Source of the DNA: Epiperipatus broadwayi
Taxonomy: Eukaryota; Onychophora; Udeonychophora; Euonychophora; Peripatidae
DNA length: 64,000 nt
Assembly: GCA_028023455.1 (NCBI GenBank)
Contig: JAQFVV010001025.1
Coordinates: 62,001 to 126,000, forward strand
Direction of reading: 5' to 3'
Shown here piece by piece: positions 48,436 to 61,150 of this stretch; position 1 is the stretch's first letter, and each line of letters opens with the position of its first letter. The notes beneath the pieces were generated by a model. The model did not search any database, was not told the origin of the DNA, and saw nothing but the letters and a program-made list of their open reading frames with translations. The translations under genes and the position numbers were made by a program.

Positions 48436-50500
48436 ATGTTCAATAAACATAAAATTGATAGAATTCAAAACGGCAGTGAACGCACTTTAAATATTAAATA
48501 TTTATAACTTTTAAACTGTGAATATTATTAAAAGTCTGAATTTCCAAGTACTGAAACATCATAACTTCTAATTACCAGAAATTCTTTGTTTGACTTATGT
48601 AGATATCTGTTTGAAATTCATCTTCTAACGTCATAATGAAATCTACTCTTGATCGTGTGAGATCCATCATAGGCTCTTAAGATCGATAATTTGCCTCAAT
48701 ACATTGAACTCTTGAAATCGATACAAATCTCTAGTTGTTTACATGCAAGTGACTTTTACCACCAACAAATAAACACAGAAACATTTAAAGAAAATAAATG
48801 GATTTTATTATTGCTGATACAAATATTGTCTAAAGTTAAGAATATTAATATAACACTAAATAAAAAATTAATAAATTTCATTTTTTCATTTTGTTAAAAT
48901 TTTTTAGGTTTTTTTTAAAACTGATGTTTTTCTTTTATTTCCAATTTAAAATAATGCTTGGAAATGATAATTATGAAAAAAAAGGTCTATGTTGAAATAC
49001 ATACACTAGAAAATAAGAAGAATAGTAACATAAATAAAAATGTGTTGATTATTTCAATTGTAAAAGATATTCACTTTTAAATAAAATAAAACCTAACCTT
49101 TTCATCATTAGTAGGTACCTTTAGCATCTTTGAGGTATTTAATAAATGAATCTCTCTCATTTAGATATTTTTTGTCTATTCACCAACAAATTGAATTTAA
49201 ATGTGATTATAAAAGATCTGATGAAGTCACTCTCATTTTTTTAATACCTTAACTTTGGCTACAGCCATGATTATTCATTGGATCAAAATTTGTTTTTTAT
49301 AGACATTTTCAAATAATATGATCACATGTCAACAATACTGAGGTTTTTTTAAGTGTCATAGCATCGGCCGGGACACGAACCCGCAATCCGGGCAACTGCA
49401 AGGCAGTCATGCTGATCTCTCGACCACCAATGCAAGACAACAATACTGAGTTTTTATCTCTATTTACTTAAATATAGAAAGATTTAGATATTTTAAAGTC
49501 ATTAACAAAAGAATAAAGATTGGGAAGACTTATTGCAGGTGAAAGGCAATTTTTAAAAACATAAAGAATTTTAACGTAAAGAATTTTAAGTAAGATTTTG
49601 TATTAGCAATAATAAAATCTATTTATTTTCTTTAATTATTCAAATGAAAGTCAATCTCCGATAATGAGCTATTTTTTAAATATACATGCACTCACAAACC
49701 ATGCTTAAACCAGGGTTTGAATCTATTGTGTGTTTAATGTTATAATCAAATATTCAATTTTACAAATATAAGTCATTGTGTCATTTTTAACCACCTATGA
49801 CTAGACAAACATGACTTATATATGTAAATCTATTATTATAAAGCACTGAAAATCTTAAATTATTCTTCTGCGATAGTTTAAATAGATTTGTACAATTGAA
49901 TATTTGATTATAACATCATACACACAATAGACTCAAACCCTGATTTAAGCATAGTCTGTAAGAATGGGTATATATAGAATGTATACTCTAAATGTAAGTG
50001 ATTCACCTAATTTTTTTAAACTTTTACAGATGAGTGAGTCTGTGTAGATTTATAATATTTAAGAAATAGCCATTATCAGAGATTGACTTCCATTTGAATA
50101 ATTTGAAATTTTTCAGTGCTTTATAATAATAGATTTATTTTCTTTAAACATGTTTCTATGCTCATTTTTTGGTGGGAAAAGTCACTTGCATGTGAATAAT
50201 TAGAGATTTGTATCAGTTTTAAGAGTTTGATGAATCAATGCAATTCATTGATTTCTAGAGCCCATGTGGATCTCACATGATCAAGAATAGATTCCATTAT
50301 GATGTTAGGAGACAAATTTTGAACAGTATCTACATGGGACTAACTAAGAATTTCTGGTAATTAAAAATTATAATGTTTCAGTATTTGGAAATTCAGACAT
50401 TTAATAACATTCATAGTTTAGAAGTTAAAATCAATTAATATTTAGAGTGCAGTCACCACCATTTTGAATTCTATCAATTTTACATTTATTGAACATGTAA
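48436..50500. mobile_element. Fold-back element with about 360-base inverted arms
   Basis: 48436-48800 and 50132-50500 are inverted copies of each other, diverged by point changes and small indels. Matching landmarks are aattaccagaaattctt against aagaatttctggtaatt, and gcaagtgacttttaccacc against its inverse. The interior holds a second, nested inverted pair (about 49615-49780 and 49893-50110) and a SINE. No transposase is present. Whether the outer arms are the true element ends is uncertain, because related sequence may continue to the left. Confidence 0.8.
49343..49437 (-). mobile_element. tRNA-like SINE or tRNA retropseudogene
   Basis: The minus strand 49433-49361 has a seven-pair acceptor stem (gcattgg with ccgatgc), an A-box-like TGGTCGAGAGATCAGC and a B-box GGGTTCGTGTCC, followed by a short A-run. 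A 13-base target duplication, caacaatactgag, lies at 49330-49342 and 49438-49450. It is clearly related to 18480-18580, with a shortened anticodon arm (73 against 80 bases in the body), so the pair represent an active or once active tRNA-derived family. It inserted into the older fold-back element. Confidence 0.85.
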
Positions 50501-50538
50501 ATTTTTAATTAATATTTTTTTAAAAATTTTCCTTTACT

Positions 50539-50802
50539 TTATATATACCTATTGTATTTATACTAAATACATATCCTCAAAAATATACATTATATTTTAT
50601 ATAATAAACATCTCAAAGGCAATAAATCTTTACCAAATTTATAAGTTACATGTATTATTATTATTTTTACAATAACAGTAATGAGTATGTGAAAATATAA
50701 ATTATATAAACTGTTAAAGACTTACTGCCTCATCATGTTTATGATATAAAATGTGATAGATTTTTGAGGACATTTAGTATAAATATAATAGGTATATATA
50801 AT
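50539..50802. repeat. Inverted repeat of about 70-base arms
   Basis: Arms at 50539-50611 and 50736-50802 (for example tatatatacctattgtattt against its inverse) enclose about 125 bases. AT-rich and non-coding, probably a small MITE. Confidence 0.7.
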
Positions 50803-51089
50803 GTAATTATACATATGGAATAATTAGAAAATACATCAAATTATATAATAGTTTGATTATGTGTAATGGTATGGATATAACTTATAGTGAGTGATGATGA
50901 AAATCATCATCTCCCAATACATTATAATCAATGAGCATGTGCAAAAATCAGCACTAAAACCATTATAAGTAATTATTAGTTATGATACAAGTGATATGGT
51001 ATCACTAACAAGAATCACCAATACTGAAAAGTCAACAACCATCCCTTGTGACTGGACTTAAAAGTGACATTAAATATTAGGCTAATCAT

Positions 51090-51450
51090 CATTTAGCCAA
51101 TGCCAAAATTAAGACATATAAAAATTATCATCAATATTTTATCTTTATGCAAATATTCCAGTTCTAAAATTATAATAATATTTATATTAATATCATCATT
51201 ATATCAATGTTCATCATCATCTATGCAGTATGGTACCTTAAGTGTAATGGCCATCAGTAAACTAATGATCATCTTAAAATATATAAATAAATGAAATATC
51301 TTTACCTTTGATAATTCTATAGGGAATCATCTGGATGTCCCTGGAGTCACATATTATTGTAAATTGTATTATTCAAATTAGTTTGGGATCACAAGGACCC
51401 TAAAGACTGTGATCAAATATACCTATTTAATTTATACTATTAAATAATTT
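51090..51450 (+). repeat. Diverged direct repeat, copy 1
   Basis: Similar in the same orientation to 52270-52610; shared landmarks include tggccatcagtaaactaat and caaattagtttggg followed by caagga. The right edge contains a near-perfect AT palindrome (51420-51500) around a TA run. Confidence 0.65.
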
Positions 51451-51494
51451 ATATATATATATATATATATATAAATTATTTAATAGTATAAATT

Positions 51495-51526
<32 letters not shown>

Positions 51527-51652
51527 ACTTATTATCACCACTGTTAACAAACTTTTTAACAATCACAAATAAAAAAAACCTTTTTTCCTTTAAAATATAT
51601 ATGTATTATAAAGAATAATGTTTTTTTCATTGAATACAATCAAAGTATATGC

Positions 51653-52127
51653 TCCCCTTCTTTTCTTTTAAAAACTATTTTTTCTCATCAACCATATATA
51701 TATATATTCACATCTTTAACACTCAACGTTTTGAACACTATTTTTCTGTAGTCATTTTCAAGGATCTATAAAATTACATATTTATATCATTATTATTACA
51801 AATAAAATTAACATATAAAAATGTATATATAAAAAATGTGTACGTAAAAGGAAAAAGTTTGGAGGGAGAAAAAAGAAGTAAGTAAATGTAGCTTCTATAA
51901 TGTAATATATATGTAAAAAAGATGTATTTATAGATGAGAGGGAAATGTTATTGTTTTTATATACATTTTGTATATTAATTTTATTTGTAATAATAGTCAT
52001 ATAAATATATAATTTTATAGATCCTTGAAAATTACGGCAAAAAAGTAGTCAAAACGTTGGGTGCTAAAAATGTGAATATGTATATATGGTTGATGAGAAT
52101 AAATAATGTTTTTAAAAAGAAAAGGAG
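51653..52127. mobile_element. Fold-back element with tetranucleotide-like AT centre
   Basis: Inverted arms of over 130 bases on each side (landmarks tctcatcaaccatatatata and gttttgaacact against ggttgatgaga and caaaacgttggg). It sits between the two members of the direct repeat 51090/52270, and a half copy occurs at 54105-54415. The small minus frames inside are by-products. Confidence 0.82.
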
Positions 52128-52269
52128 AGTTTTTGAATACCATTTTCTCTTTTGTTATCTTCCTCCATTTATCCAGGTTGTAGTCTAGATAGCTTCCTAA
52201 ACAATGTTTCATTTTTTATGATCCATTTTTGTTTTCTGGTCAATGTCTATATAAATATATGCAAATATG

Positions 52270-52610
52270 CAAATACTTTAGGGCTAAAATTACAATAATA
52301 CATAATTCTATATTAACAATGAATGGATCATTATCTCAATGCCGATCATTGTCAATGCTCTTGGTCAGTTGTTGCCTTGACTACTGTGGCCATCAATAAA
52401 CTAATAAACATCCTAAAATACATAGACAAAATGAAATATATGAATTTTAAAAGTAATATTTACTTTTGTGCTATCCAAATGATTCTATGGAAAACTGCTT
52501 GCATGTTGGTACATATCTATTGTAAATAATGTCATACTCAAACTAGTTTGGGTTTGCAAGGATTCTAGCTGCTGTGAACAAGTATATATGCTTAATTTAT
52601 ACTATTAATA
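52270..52610 (+). repeat. Diverged direct repeat, copy 2
   Basis: Second copy of the segment at 51090-51450, ending in ttaatttatactattaat. The two copies frame the fold-back element 51653-52127. Confidence 0.65.
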
Positions 52611-53275
52611 AATAATTTCACTTGCATAAGCTACAAATATCTTAAAGTACACTTCTATGAGGAAATCAATAAGATATGCACAGGTAATTCACAGAACATA
52701 TAGCTAAAAGAATTAAGACCTTTCATAGTTTTTAAACAATTCTTTAATAACGTTAGCCAATAAATAAAAGAATAAAAAATTGAAAAAATAATAATGAGAG
52801 AAATTGAAAGCTTAAATATAATTTTATACAATATATTTGACCTCATATAATGCATACAGTTATTATTCTCTTTTAATTTTTTTTAAATGATAACTCATTT
52901 AATTTAAATGAGTTGCTCTCCTACAATAATCACATCCAAAAATTATTTCACAAAAATTAAGAAAGTAATTTGAACGTTTTCTCTCTTCTTTTTTCGAATG
53001 AGTGTGTTCCCATATTATTTTAATGCAAGTAAAAAAAAAAAATTTAAAACAATACTCTTAATAAAATTATTAAATATTCACAATTATTACTTATCTTATA
53101 AAATAATATTTATCAATGTAAAATGTTTTAAATTTATCATATGATCATTTCATATAAGTGAACCTTTTAATAATTTTAACCTAATCAATAATAACTAAGT
53201 TATCTTAAAGCTAACATGATAAAAAATAATTATTCTCAATAAAATTTTATATTGATTATGTCCATGTATATGCTT

Positions 53276-53345
53276 ACCTCTGAAGAAGACTGCTGTTCAG
53301 TCGAAACTGTAAGATTGATCAAGTAAAAAATAAAATATAGCATTG
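53276..53345 (+). mobile_element. Half copy of the gaagaagactgc fold-back family
   Basis: Contains ctctgaagaagactgctg followed by cagtcgaaac, matching the right inner arm of the complete element at 60091-60355, but no inverted partner is present nearby. Confidence 0.55.
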
Positions 53346-54104
53346 TAAAAATGTTTAAAGGAAGGAAGTTTTATTTTTTTGCTTTATAAAATTAATCAAT
53401 ACATATAGGAGATATAAGATTTAAAGGAAAATAAAATATAAACTTTTTATTAAAAAGAAATTTATTTTAAAATAACTGGCAGAAAATTGATGGCAATAAT
53501 ATCTGTACCTTACAGAATATCTTCAGTGTCATAGAAACAAATGGCATTTCTGGATGAGATGGTTATTAATCTACAGTATACATAAATTTCAGAAATAACT
53601 TTCTACATTAGCTACTTTTCAGTATCACCTACAGTCCACAATCAACATGTACATAATAGGACACAAGTGACATTAATATTATAATCACGACTGACTTGGT
53701 GTCAAAGTACAAATATAAGACATATAGCTATTACATTTGCATAGGTTGTTGAGAGCGTACTAAGGCTATTTCCAAAGGAATGTATCCCTGAATATTGCAA
53801 ATTAATTTGCAAACTTTTTTCATGTAAAATTGCAGACATAGTAATAAAATGTATTATGTATGATGATTAGGAATGACATTTCTTAAGGCTTATTTACATC
53901 TAATTTAACATGCATTAATGACATTTCTTAAGATTTGTTTACATCTAATTTAAGCTGCTTTAATGAAGTTCGATCCATGCTTCATTATATACATTGTATT
54001 TAACAAAAAGTTGTGTTTGGACAAGATGAGCATTATTTCACTCAACAACTTCTGCTGAAGTTTAGATCAAAAGTATGAAGGAAAATATTTGTGGTTTGTT
54101 TAAA

Positions 54105-54415
54105 AAAAGAAATGCATAGGTAAAAAATGGAAAAGTTTGGGGAGAAAAGAAGCAGGTAAGTAGTATATGTAAAAAAAGATATATTGATAAATGAAAGGAA
54201 CATGTTTTTTTATGATAGGGATAGATGCATTTTTATGTTTTTATTTTATTTTTAATTGTATTGATAATTATAAAGATATAAATATGTATTTTGTAGATCT
54301 TTGAAAATGACTACAAATAAGGTGGTCGAAATGTTGGATGTGGTAAATAAGTAAATGTATACGTATATGGTAATGAAAAAAATACAATTTTTGGAAAGAA
54401 AAAAGGAGAATATAT
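54105..54415 (+). mobile_element. Half copy of the 51653-52127 fold-back element
   Basis: Similar to 51845-52125 in the same orientation, with the markers ttggggagaaaagaag, gatctttgaaaatgac and ggtcgaaatgttgga. The left arm is missing. Confidence 0.65.
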
Positions 54416-54719
54416 ATATATATTTGATTGGATTTAGTGAAAAAGAACATTGACTATTATTTAACTGTATGGTCTAGAAAAAAGTATACCATCAAATCAG
54501 AAAAGGAATATGAAATATTTTGAAAATGAATTAAAGTGGGAGGGAATCGGATTTAATTATAAACTTATAAAAGTCACGAGATGATATATTTTTACTTTCA
54601 GTTATAAAGGACAATATAGATGTGAGGTTTTCGTGTATAATGAAGACTAGTTTTTATTTTTAGAAGCTTTAATATTTATATATAAATACAACTATAACAA
54701 TATCAAGAGAAACCTGATG

Positions 54720-55290
54720 TATAAACAATGAGCATTGCCAATTGCTCAACAAGCTTTATGATAAATGCTTAGCCAGAGATAGCATTTAAAATATCTGTCA
54801 GGACCCCCCCCTCAAACCTCTGACCATGGTTTCATGCTTTGGCACTTCTCAAAGAGGTGCTAGGATAGCTTCAGACACTATATCTAAAAATACCAATCCA
54901 AAGCCAGCATTTATCTAAGAGTTATCTATTGAATGGAAATCTGAAATTTTCAAACACCTACATGTCTTCAAACACAGCTATTCAACTCAAACAGCTATAT
55001 GGGGCTGCGAGATCTTCAGCCATACCATATATTAGCAGTCTTAGCAATATAACATTGCATAAGACTTAATGCAGAAACTATAAATAGTCCAAATAAGAGT
55101 CATAGATCACATGAACCAATTCTCTTAAGCTTGTAAGATATAAACAACGTGCATTGCCAATTGCTCAGCAAGCTTTATGATAAATTCTTAGCTAGAGAAA
55201 GCATTTAAAATATCTCTGTCAGGAATCCCCAGCCAAATCTTTGACCATGGTTTTATGCTTTGGCGCTCCTCAAAGAGGCACTGATGTATA
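54720..55290 (-). repeat. Tandem repeat of about 420 bases, copy in minus orientation
   Basis: About 1.3 units of a tandem repeat: the segment starting tgccaattgctcaacaagct is found near 54735 and again near 55154. The intervening part matches the plus-strand copy at 56970-57545 when inverted. A CCCCCCCC run lies near 54805. Confidence 0.75.
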
Positions 55291-55328
55291 TTTTGAAATC
55301 CTGACAAATCGGAAAGTTATTGTTTATC

Positions 55329-55764
55329 TGTGTCATATTTGACCTTGTCTTCAGAAGTGGACTAGACCAGATTCATTCTTTATCTAATCAGATTGAGCAC
55401 TCATTGCTGCTACCCAATATGTAAACATATTGCTAACCAATGTATAAACATAATCAGAGAGAGGGGGGGAGAAAACATCTGCTTAAAGTAAATGACAGAA
55501 CACACTTTCAATTGAGAGCACATTCTGTCATTTAGGTTGGCAGATGTTCTCTCCCTCTCTCTCTTGATAATCTCTGAATCCAATTGCTGCCAGAGACAGA
55601 GAGAGATGAGAGGCAGATGTTATCTACCTCTATCTCCAGCTATATTTATACATTGGTTATACACATGTTTACAAATTGGTTAGCAGCAATGAGTGCTCAT
55701 TCCGATTAGATAAGGAAAGAATCTGGACTAGTCCACTTCTGAAGGCAAAGTCAGATATGACACT
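55329..55764. mobile_element. Fold-back element with nested GA-rich hairpin
   Basis: Outer arms 55329-55450 and 55640-55764 are inverted copies (gaagtggactag against ctagtccacttctg). Inside, a second hairpin of about 110 bases (55453-55560) pairs a GA/GGG-rich strand with CTCTCCC-rich DNA. Confidence 0.82.
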
Positions 55765-56969
55765 CTGTATGTAGGAATAAATTACATCAAATGATCTCTC
55801 ATATGCTTCTAAGAGCTGTTCACCTTATTCTAGGACAAGAAACTATGTGATCTGGGCTCGAGGATAGTACAGTACTACATCATCTGTTATCCACAGACTA
55901 ATCTAGCTTCCACTTCTAGAGTAGGATAAAGGTAATTGCTCTTGAAACAAATTTTATTTGTAATTCATTTACATCATAATGAAATAGAGTTTATAAATGC
56001 ATATAGGGTTGCTTCAATTTGAGCAAGAATGGTGACTATGGTTACATATTATTTCTTGGTCCGTGTTCTCTGTCTTGTTAGTGCTACGTCTTCAGGCACA
56101 AAATTTTATGTGGATGAAAATTATATTATTATAGCATCTATTATTCTTCATTAAAAAAATTATCTAAAAAAAAAGGTCAATCATAGAGGGTATGTGGTTC
56201 ATTTATTTTATATCAACAGTTTAGTAACGACTTGGTTTGCAGGACTCACTATGGTTTATGAAGTACTTGTAAATAATAACGTTTTGAAAGAGAGTGATAG
56301 ACAATGATAAACTATCGCTGATGCTGATTAAGTATTAGTATCGGCCGCAGTATTTTGTTGTTTTGTTATCATTTACGCCAATGACTGGGTATAAATTTTG
56401 TAAATTTTTGACGTTGCTTTGATAAACGATTTGCTTTTAAACTTTTAATAACAAATGCGTTTTACACCTACATATTTTATTTTATAATTAAATTCCTTCA
56501 TTTTGAAATTTTATTAATATTTTAAAAAAATGATCGAAGGAGCAATAAATTCCGGTTTTTTCGCAATTCCTGTCTCCGGGCCAATATTCGAACTATCTTA
56601 ATCTAAAATTGGCAACGATAAAATGCAGTATTTCTTATCTAACACTAATAAAATATTCATTCTATTTTTTTAAAAAATACTATTGCGAAATTATTTTTTT
56701 CAGAAATCTGATATCACCGTTTAAACAACTTTCCCTTTAGGAAGCAGAAGATTTCACAGAAAGCCTGTTTTAATAATTTACCTGATAACAAAAAACTTCC
56801 CGGATTTATGCGAAACTTGATTATATTTCTATGAAATGCATTTTTAAAACATAATTCTAAACTATTTTTAGAATACATGTTTGTGTGTGTATGAATTTAT
56901 TAATAAACCAAAATAAATATTAAATAAATATAACAAGTAATAATTATAAAATAACTACATAAAAGATTA
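55765..56969. other. Gene-free DNA between inverted copies
   Basis: No reading frame over 60 codons and no familiar signature. It lies between the inverted repeat copies 54720-55290 and 56970-57545. Confidence 0.5.
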
Positions 56970-57545
56970 CTATGATAGAGATTTTTAAATACTTTGTTTA
57001 GCTAGAAATTATCAATAAAGCTTGTTAGAGCAAATTAGAAGAGCTCTTTATTTTTTTATTTACGAGCTTAAAAATTGAGTCATGTGATCTATGACTTTGA
57101 TTTTTTGTTGACTATTTATAAACTTTGTTTTAATGTCTTAAGCAATTTTATATTGCTATGGCTATTAATATATGGTTTGGCTGAAGATCTCTCAGCCCCA
57201 TATAGCTATTTAAATTGGATAGCTGGGTTTGAAGACATTTAGGTGTCAAAAAATGTTCAGATTTTCTACTTAATTGTTAACTTTTAGATAATGTTGGCTT
57301 TGGCTTGACATTTTTAGATCTAGTGTCTGAAACTATTCTAGCGCCTCACTGAAGAGTGCAAAAGCATGAAACCATTGGTCTGAGGCTAAGGAGTGGTTTT
57401 CAAGATAGAGATTTTTAAATACTTTGTTTATCTGGCATTTGTAAATAAAGCTTGTTAGAGCAAATTAGCAGAACTCTTTATTTTTTATTTACAAGGTTAA
57501 AAAATGAGTCATGTGACGTATGACTTTGATTTTTAGTTGACTATT
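56970..57545 (+). repeat. Tandem repeat of about 430 bases, copy in plus orientation
   Basis: Direct repeats at 56972-57112 and 57402-57540, each containing aaagcttgttagagcaaatt, enclose a unique middle. The whole is the inverted counterpart of 54720-55290. Together they form 2.8 kb with ends of about 570 bases in inverted orientation. Confidence 0.75.
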
Positions 57546-58124
57546 TCTATGAAATGTTAAGAATTATTTTTAAATAATATGTTCAATTATTAATGAATAT
57601 CATTCATCCTAATATGCAGTTAGTGGATAGTAATTGCAGTAGAATGAATTATTTAATCTTAACATCCAAAAAGCTTATAATAAAGATGTAAGAGCAATTT
57701 TCAAGAATAAAAATTATCTACCCACATCTCTCTAAACAGTTATCTCTATGAGATTGGGAAAATAAAATAAACCCATGGTGTTGTAGGGAACTAACATCTG
57801 TTCACTATCTAGGGATTAAATCTTCATTGGAAATTTTTGTTCAGGTAGTAAGAATTTCTAACCAACTCTAACAATTATATCTAGATACTTTTACCTAAAC
57901 ATTATCTTGATCAATAAACATTTTTGCATTAATCATGAACCACCATGAGAATATAACTTGTTATCCAGTTTCTAGTGATGCAGTGCAATGAAACATGGTT
58001 TTATTCTATTTTCATCAAAGTAAGAAATCTTTCGGCCAATAGGTCACAAGAAATTTGTTACCCATCTTTTTTTTTCAGCATTTTCTAATCAAATCTATGT
58101 ATTGCTTTTGTTCATTCAATAGCT
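57546..58124. other. AT-rich gene-free DNA
   Basis: Nothing recognisable between the tandem repeat and the retrotransposon relic. Confidence 0.5.
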
Positions 58125-58424
58125 TTGGCCCTATAGTCACTTCTATCTTTATTTAATCCTAATATAAAGCTAAAAGTTTACTTTCTGCTATAATCACTTA
58201 ATTGATTCTTATTTTCCCACACCTTTATTATTTGCATCTTTTTCTGCTTATAATTGTTATGTTCTATTAACAAACATTTAATATTTTTCTACAACTTTGT
58301 TGCATAATTTACAATCCAAATTGGCTAAATTATTCCATTTATACATTCTATTCTCTTGTTGCAAATAACAGTTTTTGAATTTTAAAAAATAAACTGCATA
58401 AAATGAATCACAATTGATAATCAG

Positions 58425-58755
<331 letters not shown>

Positions 58756-60090
58756 AAACTTTCTTTATTCTCCATATGTACTTCATATCTTTCAAACTAT
58801 CTACCTTTCATTATGAAAGTATTCTTCTGCTTCAATCTTTATTTAACAATAAGTATCATAATATCTTCATCTCATCTTTTCTATAGATAAACTGACATAA
58901 AATATTTGTGTATTTATTTAATGCATCCTAATATACTTCTTAACTACATTGCTGTTAATCTTTTGTTTAAAGACTAATTAAAAACTATTTGGACTTTTTG
59001 TTATTATCAATTTTCACTTCACCAAATATTTTCAACTTTCTCCTTGCAATTCTCTTTTGAAAAATTGACCATCCAACTTCTTCTTGAATGACTTTATTTG
59101 TTATATCCACACTCTAATTTTCCTTTGAATCTCTTCTAAAATTTTCAGCATGCCTTTGTTACTATAATACCTTTCATACAATTCTTTCTGCACCACTTGT
59201 AAATAAAATATAAATTTCTTTATTAGTCTTTTATATCTTACATCATTTATTAGTCTTATTTTCAAATCATCCAAATAAATTTTTTGATTAATCAAATAAC
59301 TTTCAAGTAATTATATCTATTTATCACATTTATGTTTTTATCCTCCAGAAGAAAGATTTTGTCTAATATTTTTTATGTTTGGCTTTTCTTTACTAAATTT
59401 AATCCAATTTTTATCACCTTTGTACAAACCTCCAAAAGTGTGATATTTTCCTTATTTTCTACTCATAACAATATCAACAATGAAAGAAATTTTTGTAGTG
59501 TATAAATTCTTTTGCCATCCATCATAGAAACAAAGTCTCTTTTCAAATTTCATTCATCATCTCTCCTCTGCATAACAACAGCACATTTTTTTAATTTCAT
59601 CCATCAATTTTCTATCTTTTATGATCTCTTCAAATTCACTTTAAGGCTTTAATGTCCATTTTTCATCATATTTTTCTAGCAATATGTCCTGAGTTCCTTT
59701 TCACATTTTTAATTCTTTTATGATGTCAACGATAACTGATTGTTCTACAGCCATATTTTTTTTACTTTCAATCCTTTTTTATTTCTTTCAAGATGCATCT
59801 CTCCACACTACATTGAGTGGTCTGAAGTCTCTCCAAGTGTCATATTTATATTTAAGAAGTAATAAATTTATTTACTAAAGATTTTTTTTTCAAGTACATG
59901 GACATATTATTTTTAATATTAAAATCTTTCTACCAAAAGTACTCAATCCAAGTTTAATTTTAAAATTAATTTCAGCCATTATATTTTTATGTATTTTTAA
60001 TTGCTAATTTGCTTCAATTTAGGATTACAATTTTTCATAAATTTTACCAAAATCACACTTTTCTTTATTTTTGCTATAATATCCTATAAA

Positions 60091-60137
60091 TACAATTTAT
60101 CCAAACCGCTTCAAACCCTTTTTGGCAAAACTTTATT

Positions 60138-60185
<48 letters not shown>

Positions 60186-60355
60186 TTGACTGACCTGCAG
60201 CCTTCTTCAGAGCAAGCTTATTTTGATCTTCTAAATAAACTTCAAAATAAACTTGCTCTGAAGAAGACTGCAGGTCAGTTGAAACGTAAGTGTATATATA
60301 TGTACAAATAAAGAGTTTTGCTAAAAAGTGTTTGAAGCGGTTTGAATAAATTGTA
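60091..60355. mobile_element. 265-base fold-back MITE, TA-ended
   Basis: TIRs of about 55-60 bases (tacaatttatccaaaccgct and its inverse ending ttgta) with an internal (TA)n array at 60142-60181. A second internal inverted pair (60189-60216 and 60252-60285) is built on cttgctctgaagaagactgc. It inserted into the reverse transcriptase relic. Confidence 0.88.
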
Positions 60356-61050
60356 TTATCAATTTTTATTTTCTTCATCCAAAAATAAGCTGAACATTCT
60401 GTTTTGATCATTTTAGTATTAATCTTTTTTATTTTCATCTGACAACTCTTTCAATTTTTTCTGAAGCTCCGACTTATTATTTGAAAAAACAATCACATCA
60501 TTTACAAAATCTATATAACTTAAATAACCTCCAACATCACTTTTAATTCTAATTGATAATTATTTTCATATAATCTCTTATTCTGGTTTACTAATCCTCA
60601 TTCCCAAATTTAACATATTTATCCATAATCTGCTTCTTTTCACCCTGTTATGTTTTTTCTAAATCTCTAAAAGCTATATCTAAATGTTTTTTTTTCCCTG
60701 CCTATTTCTATTCAATGTGTAATTATAAATATGCTAACCTCTCATTAGATCTAAGTTCTCTCACCATTTCTCTTACTAAGTTATTCTTTTTAATCTTCAT
60801 AATACTTTTCCTGCATTCATATGTGCAAATCCTTTACAGATGCCTGATATTGCAGCAACTAGTCTATAATTATTTCATCATTTACGATTTTTATGTTTTT
60901 CTATAAATATTTTTCCAACTATTTGACACTTTTGTTTTATATTACAGACTTAATAAATTTTATTTTATCATAACTTCCACATTTGCTCACTAATTATTTT
61001 GCCTATTGTATGCTTTTATTATTGTTACCTCATTGTACTTAATATGTAAA

Positions 61051-61054
<4 letters not shown>

Positions 61055-61089
<35 letters not shown>

Positions 61090-61094
61090 TTAGG

Positions 61095-61135
<41 letters not shown>

Positions 61136-61150
61136 TTACCTAATTATTTA
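61055..61150. repeat. Palindrome of two (TA)n arrays around aaataattaggtaat
   Basis: A TA array, then aaataattaggtaat, a second TA array, then attacctaattattt. The two 15-base arms are perfect inverses, giving a strong hairpin. Confidence 0.9.
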
